The notes beneath the pieces were generated by a model, which searched no databases, had not been told where the DNA came from, and saw only the letters and a program-made list of their open reading frames with translations. Made by a program: the position numbers and the translations under genes. DNA of 64,000 nucleotides from Gelatoporia subvermispora B (taxonomy: Eukaryota > Basidiomycota > Agaricomycetes > Polyporales > Gelatoporiaceae), in assembly GCA_000320605.2 (NCBI GenBank), contig KB445815.1:168970-232969 (forward strand). The letters are read 5' to 3'. Shown here piece by piece: positions 1-12,689 of the stretch (the stretch's first letter is position 1; each line of letters starts with the position of its first letter).

Positions 1-428
1 TGTGGGTTGGGTGCCTGGTAAAGGGGGTTGTTCGTCGCCATCTTTCGTGTCTTGGACGTAGGAAGGGGCTTCGTGGGGCGTTCCTGTGCAGGTGCGGGGG
101 CGGCGGCAGAGGTCGCGTTGCCTTTTGAGGACACAAAAACTTTTGAAGCGGGGCTCGCTGCCGCATCCTCCGCTACGCCAGCCTCTGCCACGGCGCCGTC
201 GACGTCCATCTCCCCCTCTGAGCTCGCTGATGAGCCCGACGAGCTGTCTGAGCGCCGCCGCCGCGGCTGCCGCTCGTTTGGCGGAGTCGATTTCGGCCGA
301 GGCGGGGCCTCGCCCGTGGGGACTTGCTCTGCAGCCGCCGCGGCTACGATGAGGGGCAGTACGCCTGCGCCCGAGTGGCGACGGCGGCGGGAAACGGGCT
401 GCGCAAGTTGAGCAGAGTCGGCAGACAT
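1..428 (-). CDS. Partial protein of unknown function, low-complexity N-terminus
   Basis: An open frame starts at the ATG at 428 and runs without a stop or an obvious intron off the left edge, giving the first 142 residues. The composition is low-complexity: an RRRR stretch near residue 16, an alanine run, a basic RRRR block before a Ser-rich acidic patch (SDSSSGSSASSEGEMDVD), then Ala/Pro-rich sequence and a Lys/Arg-containing stretch. Such sequence is typical of a disordered N-terminal region of a nuclear or chromatin-associated protein, but no domain is visible. The family cannot be named from this fragment. Start choice rests on it being the first ATG of the open frame. Confidence 0.5.
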   Translation of the reverse strand, partial: MSADSAQLAQPVSRRRRHSGAGVLPLIVAAAAAEQVPTGEAPPRPKSTPPNERQPRRRRSDSSSGSSASSEGEMDVDGAVAEAGVAEDAAASPASKVFVSSKGNATSAAAPAPAQERPTKPLPTSKTRKMATNNPLYQAPNP

Positions 429-878
429 CGTGGAGAGCAGAGGAGGTGAGGGGAGGAGAGAGAGAAAAGAAATGAGCGAATGCTACGATTCCGGAGAGTA
501 AATCGACGCTGGGACGTGTGCAAACCGCCAGATCTCCAGCGCCTAATGGGCCCATCCGACATGTCGCAGAACTCGAGCCACCCTCAGCCGCCCTCCTCTC
601 CTTCCTGCTCCTGTTTGCATCCTCCCCTCTCCATCCCAGACACTCGCACAAAATAACTCGCAGTCCCGTAAATTGCCTATCTCCCCCGCCCGCGGCGCAG
701 GTCATCAGATATACATGCACCATCTGCTCCTGCGACTCCCGCTCGGGCGACCGAAAGAGTGCCCGCCATGATGTACACTCGTACTCAGCCTTTGTCATCT
801 GCCCATGAATCCCGTGAACCCGTGGCCTGACCAGAGAGATCCGCCGCCTTCTCATGAGCAGTATCTGCAACCGGCACG
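429..878. other. Intergenic, 450 bp
   Basis: No gene seen. It lies between the start of the partial gene and the 3' end of the uracil phosphoribosyltransferase gene, both on the minus strand, so it should hold the promoter of the first and the 3' UTR of the second. Read on the minus strand, the 60 bases just before the partial gene's start are rich in CT, as is common in fungal 5' UTRs. Confidence 0.5.
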
Positions 879-2280
<1,402 letters not shown>

Positions 2281-3288
2281 CCCGGCGTCGTTCCTGGCTT
2301 GTGCAGAGAAAAGTAGAGTCCTATGCGGTGAGGGTATAGGGTGCCGGGTCAAGAGAGTGGAGCGAGAGAGCAGAGGCCAAGTGGGCGGAGAGATATGGCA
2401 GACCAAACCATCATGGTGGCGGAGCCGACGGCCTCGACTAGGCCTTCCACCTTGGCACTTGACCTCACACGACATGCTCAACCCGCCTCTCTTGACTTGC
2501 TGCACATATACGTACGTCCGCGTGTCCACGCTAGCGGAAGGAACCAAACAGAATTACCGCTTGACATGCCATACGAGTCTTAGCCAACTTTCAGATCCAT
2601 GAGCGCTCTAGGGTCCTGTCCGCTGATGTAGCTGTTTTTGGGTTTTCGCCATATCTCAGTCAATGCGCACGCGACCACCGGACATGTCTCTAGGAGAGCC
2701 AATTGCGTAAACTGCTTTATTTTCTACAGCTATATCTCGACACCAACATTTGCGGAGTGGTCTCTCGGGGAGCTGCACTTTGGTATCCAATGTATCGCCA
2801 ACAGGCCGTGATGTCCTACTCTTACTGGAAAATATGACTTCGGTCGCTCGAGACTCCCCGGCGGGAAACAGAGACAACTACTCCTAGGACGAACAAGTCG
2901 ACTAGTGACATCCCCTGGCACACGAGTTCATGATATAGACGCCGCTAAAACATCACTGCCTTCATCTACTCTGAGGCCCCCTTTGTGAGCACTGGGCAAC
3001 TGAGTAGGGAGGACAAGTTGTCTGCTCACATTCGCCATTCACTTTGCAGTAATCACACGGGTTCTTACGTGAACAGGCCAACATTCTGTGCTCATGGCTA
3101 TCTCGAAGCGACAGTACGACACGACGAGATACAAAGACTCAGACTTCCAACTGCTCCCAGTGATGGCCATTGGCTACGGTTCCTCTGGTTTCTCTGGCAG
3201 CTGTGTACATAGCCTAGTCACAAACAATATCATCTATCACGCCCTCAGTGATAGATTCACTTGGCTACTTACGATTCAACGAACCGTC
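2281..3288. other. Intergenic, about 1 kb
   Basis: No convincing gene. It contains the upstream region of FUR1 and the 3' flank of the first UstYa-like gene, both minus strand. Short open frames exist on both strands but none has domain similarity or splice support that I can see. Confidence 0.4.
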
Positions 3289-3910
3289 TCACAAATTCTC
3301 GAAGGAGCTGAGCCCCCAAACCGCCTCGCCTTTCTGGTTCGCGTCCGCCGCACTATACAACATCCTCCAGTCCTCGCAAACCCTAACCGGGTGCTTAGCC
3401 AGGGCGCCATTTTTTGACAGGTACTGGAACGGATCGATAAACGTGTCCCCCCGGCACAGCGTCATCTGCCGCAGGTAATTCAGGCAGCGCTGCGCACGCG
3501 GCATGTTGCGGTCCTTCTTGTCGACCCTCAGTTCGTTCCGGATGACGTCCAAGCATTGGAACTGGTGGAACATCGAGACGAGGAACGGCTCACGTTCGGC
3601 GCCGACGTACACGGTGCCGTTGCCCGGTACGAGCGTCGCCCATTCCTGGTCGGAGTCAAATCCGTAGGGACCGGAGTCGTGGTTGCTCGAGAGCAGGAGG
3701 ACTTGGTCGCCCGGGATGATCGGCAGACCTGTATGCTCCGTGAGTGCACCCTATAATTCTCTGGGACTCAGGAGACTTACCGCTGCCTTGCCGCATTGGA
3801 GCCCCAGCAATGGAGAGAAGAATCACTAGCTTCATCGCAGTGCTCAGGACGAGGATACTGCCGAGGCCTATCATGAGGAAGCGGGAAACCGTGAAGTGGA
3901 CTCGACCCAT
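3289..3910 (-). CDS. UstYa-like (DUF3328) protein A, degenerate motif type, 189 aa
   Basis: Two exons, 3910-3781 and 3728-3289, joined in phase (G|GT). Residues about 10-35 form one hydrophobic segment (signal anchor), giving a short N-tail and a lumenal body as in UstYa proteins. The body carries the family landmarks PYGFDSDQEWATLVPGNG, HQFQCLDVIR and CLNYLRQMTLCRGDT, then DPFQY, HPVRVCEDW. Classical family members have two HxxHC motifs; here the first reads HQFQC and the second has lost its histidines (AQRC). It is closest to protein B at 25.14 kb: same exon 1 length (130 nt) and the shared sequence NYLRQMTLCRGDTF. It is followed upstream by a But2-like gene on the same strand. UstYa relatives take part in oxidative cyclisation of fungal peptides; this protein's substrate is unknown, and motif loss leaves its activity uncertain. 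Confidence 0.85.
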
Positions 3911-4357
3911 GCGCGATGCTCGTTCGCTCGGGTTCCTTCAAGTTGTAGGCTTTGAGGGAGACGCTACGATAGCCGTATCTCGCATGAAATGGCCTTTTCT
4001 ATAGCTGGGTAATCTCCGCGAGACAACCGGAGTAATTTTAGCGGGCAGTGCAGCTTGAAATCCAACGATTGCGACTACTTTAGAAAGAGTCATACACATG
4101 CAATTTTCTTTGGTGACGGCCGGACGGTTCTCCTCGGACTTGTAGTCTCCAAGGATGCATTGCCTCTGATATTCTCACTATGGTCCGACTCACGTCGAAC
4201 GTCTTACATGGCAAGTGCAAATTTCGATTTCACTGATTGTCACTACATACATCCAAGTGCACGGCGGAGAATCGACGTCGCAAACAATTTCAGAATGCCG
4301 TATCTCGGGCGGAGCAAAGAAATTACAACATCGCCAATCTTAGCCTCAGTGGCTCCG
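3911..4357. other. Intergenic between UstYa-A and But2-A
   Basis: 447 bp holding the presumptive promoter of the UstYa-like gene and the 3' UTR of the But2-like gene, both minus strand. No separate gene seen. Confidence 0.4.
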
Positions 4358-5355
4358 TCAAATTGTCTGGTGCTGATACATGTAGATGCCTGAACACGGT
4401 TCAGCAAAATAGCAAATTGTGCCGGCGGATGTGGCTCACCCCATGTTCCGTTATGGCTGGACCACACGTCAAGAAGGCAGTCGGATACACAGGCCACTTC
4501 GAAAGTGTGCAGGGATGCCCACGGGCATGGAAAACGCGTAATCACCGTCTCTTGGCCGGCGCGCGGAGTAAACGTCGTCATTTTCTCCGTGCGTGCTGGT
4601 TTCGTGCGCCACGACAGCTTGCGGACATCGAGAGGCATGTCGGCGTCCAATGTGTGCACTGCCAAAGTTGCGCTTGTTATCATTTTCAAGGGCAGATCGC
4701 CCTCGAGCTGGTCGCCTAATTCTGGGAGGATGACTACAAGCGAGCATTCCTCCATGCCGAAGTCTACGGAGCGAAATTGTGCGATGGTGTGAGTCTGCAT
4801 GGGCCAATCATCAGAAGTACGCGATGGGCCGAGGCATCGGACAAGCTTACCTGTCCGTCGACGAACAAGTGTTGCTCGCGAGGGGAGACGGTACCAAGTG
4901 CGGTCATATGCTCGTGCTCGGCAAGCGGCCCAATCTGGACGGGATGGTCGCGGAACACTTGAGCAATTGCACGCGGTTCGATGAGAATAGGGTTGACTCT
5001 CGAAGGTTTCACTGTTCCCGAGTTGTAGAGCTCGTCTAACCCGACGTACTGGTTAGCAATTTCGAGCTTTGAAAGGTCCGGAATAGAGGCCGGGTAGACG
5101 GTGTGGAATACGTAGGAGACATAGAGCAATGCTAAGATGTCGGCGACGGAGAAGGCGATGATAACACCAATGAGAAACGTTGAAGGGAACTGCGCGCGAC
5201 ATTGGGACTCCTCGGAGGCACAGCTCTGAGGCAACTCTACATTTGGCCGCGTCAATGAGTCAACTTTCTGTGATTTGGCAGAGCTGACCATCGTTTAGGT
5301 TACTTGAGTAGTATGCATCTTCAAGTAATTTCGATTGCTCTTCGACGTTGGGCAT
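4358..5355 (-). CDS. But2-like single-pass membrane protein A, 279 aa
   Basis: Four exons in phase: 5355-5289, 5236-4851, 4794-4440 and 4389-4358. A cytosolic acidic N-tail (MPNVEEQSKLLED) is followed by one membrane segment (FLIGVIIAFSVADILALLY, about residues 40-60). Then come a conserved block (LEIANQYVGLDELYNSG) and a beta-rich C-terminal domain (HTIAQFRSVDFGMEECSLV; LSWRTKPAR; WASLHTFEVAC; DVWSSHNGTWG). The last exon of only 32 nt encodes the ending IYMYQHQTI. This architecture is common in Agaricomycetes and, as I recall, is often annotated as 'ubiquitin 3 binding protein But2 C-terminal domain'; I cannot run a profile to confirm that. Function unknown. A paralogue with the same four-exon layout lies at 26.4 kb. 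The first intron was placed because it gives an N-terminus matching the paralogue. Confidence 0.8.
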
Positions 5356-7235
5356 ATTCGACACCGACAAAGCCGTGATACCGATGTGCAAGGGAAAAAC
5401 AGTACTGCGTAGCACAGGCTGCTGTAAGAGCATTTTATGCTCTCCTGCAATGTTTATCTCCGAGCTCAAAGCCATCGCAATTCGCAAATGTCTCACGAAG
5501 ACAATGTGAAAACACGAAAAATTGCACGCCGCTCTGAAATTTCCAAATCCTGATTTTCGAGAACACACCCCGGACTCCGTGGACATACACAGCCAGAAAA
5601 GCTCGTCAATAGCATATCACGACACCAAGCTATGCTTTGCTACCAGCATCTCAGAATAAGAGCATAGCGCAAGGCGTGCTCAGTGTGCCACGGCGTCAGC
5701 GTTAAATAATGCCGGAGACCGTCGGGGCGCTGCCAAGTTCCAACTATGATATGACTAGCATATGTCTAAGAAATGAGACTGCCATTCAAGGTTCAAAAAA
5801 GGATAAAATGCATCACATTTTACCCAGTAAGGGAAGTCGGATCCAAAGGAGGCAAAATCAGGTCGAAAACGACAGACGAAGATTTGTTAGAGTGTGGCTT
5901 TTTTGAGACATTATATTAGACTGACTGTCACTTGTTACGAGTACCTCCTAGCTATTGAGAATGCAATTCCGGTCTAATGTTTGAAAACAGTCACAGAACT
6001 CGGAGTGAAGCCAGACGGAGCGCTCTCTTCGGTGCTACAGCTCGGGACTGGTTGAACTGTGGGCGAAGGTGTCTGTCGCTTTGATGTCCTCGGACCGTGC
6101 TTCGATCACGAGCGTCTTCAATAAGTGAAGCGCTCGAGTCGCGCAAACTGCCGATTCACTGTTTAATTAGCTGTGCACATTCTCGTCACCTCGACCTCCC
6201 GAGTCGACTGAGTCTTAGACAGTCTTATGATTCTTTGCTCAGGACTACTTTTGTGACCAATGTTACAGTGGAATTCCGTCGGCTTCCCTCAGATCACAAC
6301 CGTACTCCAGACATGGACCTGCTGTTGCACTCGCGTATTCGTGTCCGAGTTACATCGGAGAGGTAGCTCTTTCCTTTATGATGTGCTAGACTTAGGGCAG
6401 GATGCAAATGGCGAGGCTACCAACTTAACGCAACAGAGACATAGCCTTGAGAAGTACGCAGCTGTCCCAATTACATTGTCATGGAGGCATTGATTGATGA
6501 CAATTGACAGAGGGACAGATTGGTTGTCAGGACCAAGTGATGCAGTTCATACCGGAATGCATCGAAAAATTGGCCGGTATGTTTTTGTGTCACGTACCCT
6601 GCTCCAAAACATTGAAGAAAAGATGCCAGTCCAGTTTCTTCTCCATTTCCTCGCATTTAGCGAGAAAAGACGTAAAAGCGGTAAGCACAAGCGTAGTTGT
6701 TCCGATGTGCTATTATTGAGGCACATTACATCATCTACACACTCAACCTGGGAAACGACGTTCCCGGCATGGGTGTTTCCTGGGCAGAATTGCCTTGTTC
6801 TCAAACGGGGTAAGAGTCTACTATGCACTATCAGAATTTCTATGATTGATATACAGCATCCCGCGATACGTAGATATGTCATGTCATTTGCCTATCACCG
6901 CTTCCTCGTGATTATGTGGTGCTCTCCAGTCGTCTCGGACTTTGCTGACCAAACTCTCATGTATTGGCAATCTCACAGGTTTGGCTTCAAGAACTACGAT
7001 ATTTTTAGTGGGTTCTCTTCTTTGTGTTTAGTACTCGAGTGTGGTCATAATATAATGTTCGTACCTGATGTGGACCCTAATGTCTACAAAAGTATCAGTC
7101 CAATCGGTGGAAGTAACATCACCAAACGCTCGCGTGGGCGTATTTGAATGGCGTGCGCCGGCTTTTTTATTTGTCAAGTCTCCGCTTCTCGTAGACACTC
7201 AGCTCTAGCAGAATTATCTAGTGCTCCAAGTGACA
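5356..7235. other. Gene-poor stretch with one unsupported 217-codon open frame
   Basis: About 1.9 kb without a recognisable gene. A plus-strand open frame of 217 codons spans 6494-7147, but it shows no domain, no signal peptide, no similarity to neighbours and no family I recognise; it may be chance or a relic. AT-rich sequence at 5800-6000 contains no repeat I can see. The final part should be the promoter of membrane protein A. Confidence 0.35.
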
Positions 7236-8338
7236 ATGTTCAACTCCCTTCTCCTGAACTCATACTACATCTGTATCAATTTCAATGCCATTCTGTATGG
7301 TATGTTCTCGTGCTCATTAGCATCGCTAGCATCCAAAGTTGATCATCTTCCCCGTGAATAGGGATTGAACTCATGCTCTATTTTCTCACACTTCGACGTC
7401 TCTTGGCCAGACATGCGCATGAACATAAACGACAGGCAACCTTCCTTATCGCCTTCAGCACCGCCCTCCTACTCCTCATCACGGTGTACATGTCAACTGA
7501 GGCAGTCTTTGGACAAGAGATGTGGATTGTAAACGCAGGTTTCCCTGGTGGCGCAAACGCCTGGTTTGCTGCCAATGTGAGCGTCTGGTACCAAACCATG
7601 GGCACTGCGTCCTTTGTCGTCCTGCAGTTACTTGCAGATGGACTCTTGGTATGTCTGAAATTCCTTGGACGTGTACGCACAACAGCTCACCGATGTAGAT
7701 ATACCGCGCATTCGTTCTCTACAACGATGCCCGAGTTGCGATTGTCACTGCATTTGTGTGGATCGCCACGTTGGGTGTGTGTCTTCGTACCAGGGCCAAT
7801 ATAATTGTTATTTATGTCAATTTAGGTCTTGGCGTAGTCGAATTGTGGGCCTCTGGCGTCCCAAGTGGAGATGTTTTCGCGGGGAAGGCCGTGAACCTCG
7901 GCCTCGCCTACTTCTCAACCACCATAGGACTGAATGTCCTACTCACCGTGCTCATTTGCTCGCGTATCTTGTATCACGCTCGAAAGGCTCGACGCCTGTC
8001 GAGTCATGACATGGATAGAGCATACACTGGCGCAGCAGCCATTATCATTGAATCTGCCTTGCCATACACCCTATCTGGCATTGCATACCTTGTATCCGAC
8101 GGACTAAACAGCGGTATTTCAATTGTGATGGGCGCATTGTATGCCATGTTCGCGGTGAGCTGTCCGGAAATATGCCCGAATGTTGTTCTGATTCTCGTTT
8201 CAAAAGTGCATTTCACCCCAGCTCCTTATCTATCGGCTTACTTCCGACGTTGCGTGGACTCGACAGACGCATCTCGGGATAGAAAGGACGGCAGTCGAGG
8301 ATATATCGGAGAAGGGCAGTGTAATGGTTGCAGTTTGA
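7236..8338 (+). CDS. Agaricomycete polytopic membrane protein A (7-TM-like), 290 aa
   Basis: Five exons in phase: 7236-7299, 7362-7648, 7699-7774, 7826-8154, 8222-8338. Translation starts MFNSLLLNSYYICINFNAILYG and shows about seven hydrophobic segments. Family landmarks, shared with four other loci in this window, are GIELMLYF, STEAVFGQEMWIVN, WYQTMGTASFVVL, LGLAYFSTTIGLN and IIIESALPYTLSGIAYLVSDGLNSGIS. I know this family only as basidiomycete-specific hypothetical membrane proteins; a receptor-like 7-TM topology is plausible but not shown. Its final exon is short and diverged (LLIYRLTSDVAW) compared with paralogues D and E. A degenerate copy of its 3' half lies at 12.7 kb. No frameshift or premature stop is visible. 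Confidence 0.8.
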
Positions 8339-8901
8339 ATATCAGGCCTTCAGACCGTCGACGACTTGTATGTGTCACCTCATTCCACCAATAATGTTGA
8401 TATCATGTATCAATGTGGTGCACTGACCTCCCGAGCTATGACGTTATACTGGTATAGATACTAGGGTCCCAACGCTATCAATAGGATCTGCATTTTGCGA
8501 TGCTGTATCACTTTGATCTCATTGCAATTGGTTGGTTGACAATGCTTTTATTGTGTCACTTGTTATGGTCAACTTTGCTCAAGCCATGAACACGATAAGG
8601 CTGCACTTACTCCCTCTGAGGATATTCTACATCGTACTAACACATTTCTTTACTATGGTATAACTCGAAGCACCCCCATAAGCCTGAGGTGCAGAGATCC
8701 TCGTCACGTCAGACTATATGCGCCGGGGGTAACTCTTTGAGTGATATGTCCTCACAGAAAGACCCCAAGTCAGGCAACGTGATCGTGCTGCGTGCAATGG
8801 GAGTGGACCTTGTGGTACGTCCAGACTCGTGAGACTCGTGACGAATGCGCATACGTAGAATAACCAATTGAGGTGAGATGCACTTCGTCGTCGATACGGC
8901 G
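8339..8901. other. Intergenic between convergent membrane-protein genes A and B
   Basis: 563 bp between the 3' ends of two convergent paralogues. It may hide the missing last exon of gene B, but I found no stretch resembling the expected C-terminal exon. No other feature seen. Confidence 0.35.
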
Positions 8902-9887
8902 TCAGATCATTCGCACGTACTTATAACCAGGAGTAAAAGTACTCACCGCGAACATGCCATAAAGAGCGCCCATAAGTATAGAAATCCCACTGTTAAGGCC
9001 TGTAGATACGAGGTAGGCGATACCTGCCATAGTATATGGCAGAGCAGACTCGATGATTATATGAGTAGCACCAGTATATTTAGATGCGTCTCCTCGCATC
9101 GACGAATCCTGATAAGTTCGCTTGGCATTGAACAGCAAGCGGCCACAAATGAGCGCCGTGACAATGATGTTCAAGCAAATGGTTGTCGAGAAATAGGCGA
9201 GTCCTGCTTTTCGTGCTTTCCCTTCCAAGATGTTCGCTCCCGGTGAACCCGAAGCCCAAAGCTCAAAAATTCCCAACCCTAGGACAAGCTGTGAGTACTG
9301 ATATTCGCATCATCCATCATATCTGACGTACCCCAAGTGGCTGTGTACAGGATGGTTGGAATAGAGATGATGGCGATCGGTGAGATGACCTCAACGTTCT
9401 TCCACGTCTCGAAGCAGCGCCAAAGCTGCGAGAAGTCAGTACTCAGCGACTATAAGCGAAGGGACGCTTGCCATGAATGCGTCCGTCATGAAGTTCAACA
9501 CAACAAAGGCTGCGGTACCCATAGTCTGGTACCAGACCGCAGCATTGATGTTGAACCAAGCATCCGCGCCACCGGGGAAGAGGTCGTTGACAATCCACAT
9601 TTCTTCTCCAAAGACCGCCTCGGTAGACATGTAGATGGTGATAAGCAGTAAACTAGCTGTACTGTACCACTTGGAGAATATGGGGAATCTCTCGGGTTTG
9701 GGCCCGGTTCGGCCGTGACGAACCAGAAGCCGCTTCATTGTGAGATAATACAGGACGAGCTCCACGCCTGGTTAGTATGAGCAATCGATTAACAAGTAGG
9801 ACTAGGAGGTCGATAATGACGTGTAGTACCGTATAAGATAGCATTGAAGTTGACGCAAATGTAGTACGAGTGTTGAAAGAGGGACAT
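8902..9887 (-). CDS. Agaricomycete polytopic membrane protein B, C-terminal exon unresolved
   Basis: Four exons match the family: 9887-9830, 9767-9472, 9425-9332 and 9278-8947. Landmarks are MSLFQHSYYICVNFNAILYG, STEAVFGEEMWIVN, WYQTMGTAAFVVLNF, GLAYFSTTICLN and IIIESALPYTMAGIAYLVSTGLNSG. The second intron has a GC donor (ATG|GCAAGC) instead of GT, with acceptor at 9426; the phase fits exactly. The final intron has a good GT donor after MFAV, but no last exon resembling those of paralogues is evident. Reading through gives 14 further residues and a stop at 8902, used here as the end. Either the last exon has diverged beyond recognition or the gene is 3'-truncated. Function unknown, as for gene A. 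Confidence 0.65.
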
Positions 9888-10159
9888 CACTGGAGACTCA
9901 ACGAGGCTTCGAGATCGCAAAGCCACTCCAGGATAGAGTGCGCACATTTATGCCTTTCGACTACTGAGGCTGCTTGAGAAGCAGAGAAGTGAATGAGTGA
10001 CGGCCAGCGCTCAGCGCCATCCGGGGGATCCCCGTGGGGCTTCTGTATGGAAAACTTCGGACTGTCAGTAGTATCGTTCTGTCTATGCATGTTAATTTGA
10101 GTGAATACATCTGAACAGCGTCCAAAGGCATCCAATGGACACGATGACCATGGGAGACG
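9888..10159. other. Upstream region of membrane-protein gene B
   Basis: Short intergenic stretch before the duplicated segment, presumably the promoter of gene B. No gene seen. Confidence 0.35.
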
Positions 10160-11598
10160 TTCTAAAGGCATAATCTCTGCAGCTTTGCTACACCAACCGT
10201 GCTGAGATGCAGAGCTCAACTTGCATCGCGCCGAGCGCAACGTACGCCGTGGGTGAAATTAGATGTACGTACAGTAGACGTAATTCCTGATGAACCTCCA
10301 CAAACTCAGGTAAGGCTCGGGTCTAATGAGCGAAGCACCCCGCATCCTTGACAGACCGACATCGCGTTCGATATGCGTTAACATATGTTTTTGACTGAAC
10401 CATTATGGAACTGCGCGATCCGCAGCAAAGAAACTTCGTCAGCCTGCGATACTTTCATGTGCCCTGGATGTTTCTGCACGTACATGACATGATGCGACTT
10501 CTAGCTTCCTAGGTTCCAATGATAGTATAACATGTGCTGCAGCGCTCGCAAAGTCGCGAAAGATAGACACGCGCTGTGCAGGCTGGCTGTACCTCGAAGG
10601 CTGTCGCAGTATGGACTGCCATGGCTGTACTCACTGCCATTCCAGAATCGTGTACTTCGTTCTCATGAAGTTATACCATTCACGATCTAGCAGGGTTCAG
10701 GAATGAGTCATTAGACAACGTCATGTGGATGTTCACCCTTCGTCGAAGCCCATCACCACGAGTAGGCTGGTCGAAGGCTTGTGGGCGACAATCTGTCTGC
10801 TCCGCTGACAGGCTATGCCACTGTAATATCAGGGTTGAGTATGGCAAGACTTGAGGCGATTGGAGCGTATTGCATGTGTAAGCTAGACATGCATATCTCA
10901 GGATCATCACGACAGAATACCGTGAGGGTCCCAGATACGTCTGAAGGGATATTAGGCCAAGAAGCAGCGTATATGTGGCTTCTATAAGCCACACTGGACC
11001 CGTACGGTGCGGTTAAGGAGCGCACATAGGCGCACGCTGGTCACATCAGCCAACAGGAGGGAGCAGTATCATCATGACGGAACTCCCCGAGAAGCTCCAG
11101 GACTCATCCTCTCCTATCCTATCCTGGTAAGTGCCGGGGATTCCCGACGGCGGTGTTGGACCCTTATCTAGGCGCTGTTCCTTTGCCTTGCTCAACCACA
11201 AAGTTAGTATCACCGATTCATACTTGACAGACTATTAGACAAGTCCTATGAGAAGCCTCGGCTCCTAGCCCCTCAATAACGAATCGTCTCCTTGGACCTG
11301 CCGCGGGGTTTTTTGGCCGTTTCACACGAATGCGATCTTGGTCCTAGGTTCGAGTACTGGGACGAGTTGTTCCTGGTCTGGTCTTGTCGCTCACTCTTGT
11401 ATGCGTTACCTGGCTTGAACGTGGCGCACCATGACTGCTTGGCCCAAGTACCTCAGTTACATCTCAATGGTTCAGGTCCGTTTGCATCCCTGTCTGTATG
11501 CTTCACCGATGCATGCTGGCGGGTCGCTAGTGAACTTTCGCAACCCTCAGATGCTGGAATGGGATAGAATCCACTTGAGACTTATTTTTGACATTGAT

Positions 11599-11808
11599 CT
11601 ACAAGTAGGCGAAGTTCTCAGCAAGGTTCACTGCGTTCGTGATGTTATCTAGGAGCACATACGTAGAACTGAGCTCGCGCTTACCCTCAGAGTCGTATGG
11701 ATTCGGCGCTAGCTCCTTACTAGAGCTGGTCACGGTAGGATGTCCGACCCTGAGGAGGACTGCGTTGACGAGCATGAGGAACGTGCAGACGATATGGGAG
11801 AAGTGCAT
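11599..11808 (-). CDS. Small secreted peptide with one Lys-Arg site, 69 aa
   Basis: Single-exon frame. Residues 1-22 or so form a signal peptide (MHFSHIVCTFLMLVNAVLL, ending near a Gly-His). A short spacer follows, then a dibasic site (EGKR) and a 25-residue tail beginning ELSSTYVLLDN and ending ENFAYL. The layout is that of a Kex2-processed secreted peptide. Evidence that it is real: the whole unit is duplicated at 14.74-14.95 kb with the signal peptide, the KRELSST block and the FAYL ending conserved, although copy 2 is frameshifted. A 17-bp box about 60-75 bp upstream is also identical in both copies. No CaaX box, so it is not a mating-pheromone precursor of the usual type. It could be a RiPP precursor for the nearby UstYa-like proteins; that is a guess. 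Confidence 0.5.
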   Translation of the reverse strand: MHFSHIVCTFLMLVNAVLLRVGHPTVTSSSKELAPNPYDSEGKRELSSTYVLLDNITNAVNLAENFAYL

Positions 11809-11866
11809 GTCTTCGTATCTTGGTTGACAGTTTTCGTGGTTACATTGATATCCCTAGCCCTCAGAC

Positions 11867-11883
11867 CGCAATGCCTTTAATAC
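11867..11883 (-). promoter_or_regulatory. TATA-like box upstream of secreted-peptide gene, copy 1
   Basis: Minus strand reads gtattaaaggcattgcg, 59-75 bp upstream of the peptide start at 11808. The identical 17 bases occur at 15013-15029 in front of the duplicate although flanking sequence has diverged. The TATTAAAG core resembles a TATA box. Confidence 0.5.
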
Positions 11884-12689
11884 TTTCGGTTCATACTCAC
11901 ATATGCATGGCCACCTTGCACAATGAACGAAAGAAAATGAAATCTCTCCATGCTCCAAAACACCTAGTGGCGGCGCATATAGCCATATGTAGACATCATT
12001 ATACTCGGCTCGTTGCTACGTATAACCCGAGGTCATCCACACAACAGAACAGGACTCCGACAGCACGCATCAAGTTGGCCTACTACTACTGAACCTTTGT
12101 AACTGGGCGGGCTCGTGTGATATCTATTCAACAGGGCAATGCCAACATGGCCTTAGCTTGCTGGATGCGCCCTGGCATTGAGTAGCTTTCCGCTGCTAAA
12201 TGGGATACTCAGCGTCCAACGTGTACTCGTGTGGAGTTCGTAGTCAGAGTGGGCTGTATATCCGGTAAATAGTCTCCAGAATGGACTTGCGCGTCTTGGC
12301 GGGGGATCAAGAAATACCCCGATATCTCAACCCACACTATTCACAAGAACCCATGACTATGTGTTTCTAGAACTCAATCGCACGACTTTTTTCCGAGCTC
12401 GTCTAAGATATTGACAAGGAACTCACACAATGGACCGATGGGCGACTCAAAGCTTTCGGCACACAAGGTCCTCTTATTTATACCATGATCCCTCGCAAGC
12501 ATTGGTATTTGCTGCATGCTGACCACTCCTATCAGCACTGTGCACCATACGCCGAGTTGACAGACTATTTAACAGTATTCCCTTTGCTCATATTCGCCGA
12601 ACATCTCATAACTCCTCTGCAAGGTGAGATTGATCTGACATTATCCCGAGTTGCACTAGGGATCAGATATGTCTATAAAACCTTTTCGT

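Larger units (their letters stand above)
10160..12350. repeat. Segmental duplication, copy 1 (about 2.2 kb, diverged)
   Basis: Blocks in this stretch recur in the same order at 13.32-15.5 kb. Matching landmarks include a block at about 10,165/13,330, 'gcgcatccttga' type sequence at about 10,340/13,496, the pair around 10,780/13,940, 'catgactgct' followed by a similar stretch at about 11,430/14,577, and a 17-bp box at 11867/15013. The copies differ by many substitutions and indels, so this is an old event. Borders are approximate. The copy contains an intact small secreted-peptide gene (11599-11808). It also contains a hydrophobic open frame on the minus strand around 10680-10994 that has no intact counterpart in copy 2. 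Confidence 0.7.

Noticed and set aside
11599..11808. Mating-pheromone precursor
   Set aside because: Basidiomycete pheromone precursors end in a CaaX farnesylation box; this and the other small peptides do not, and no STE3-type receptor is recognisable nearby.
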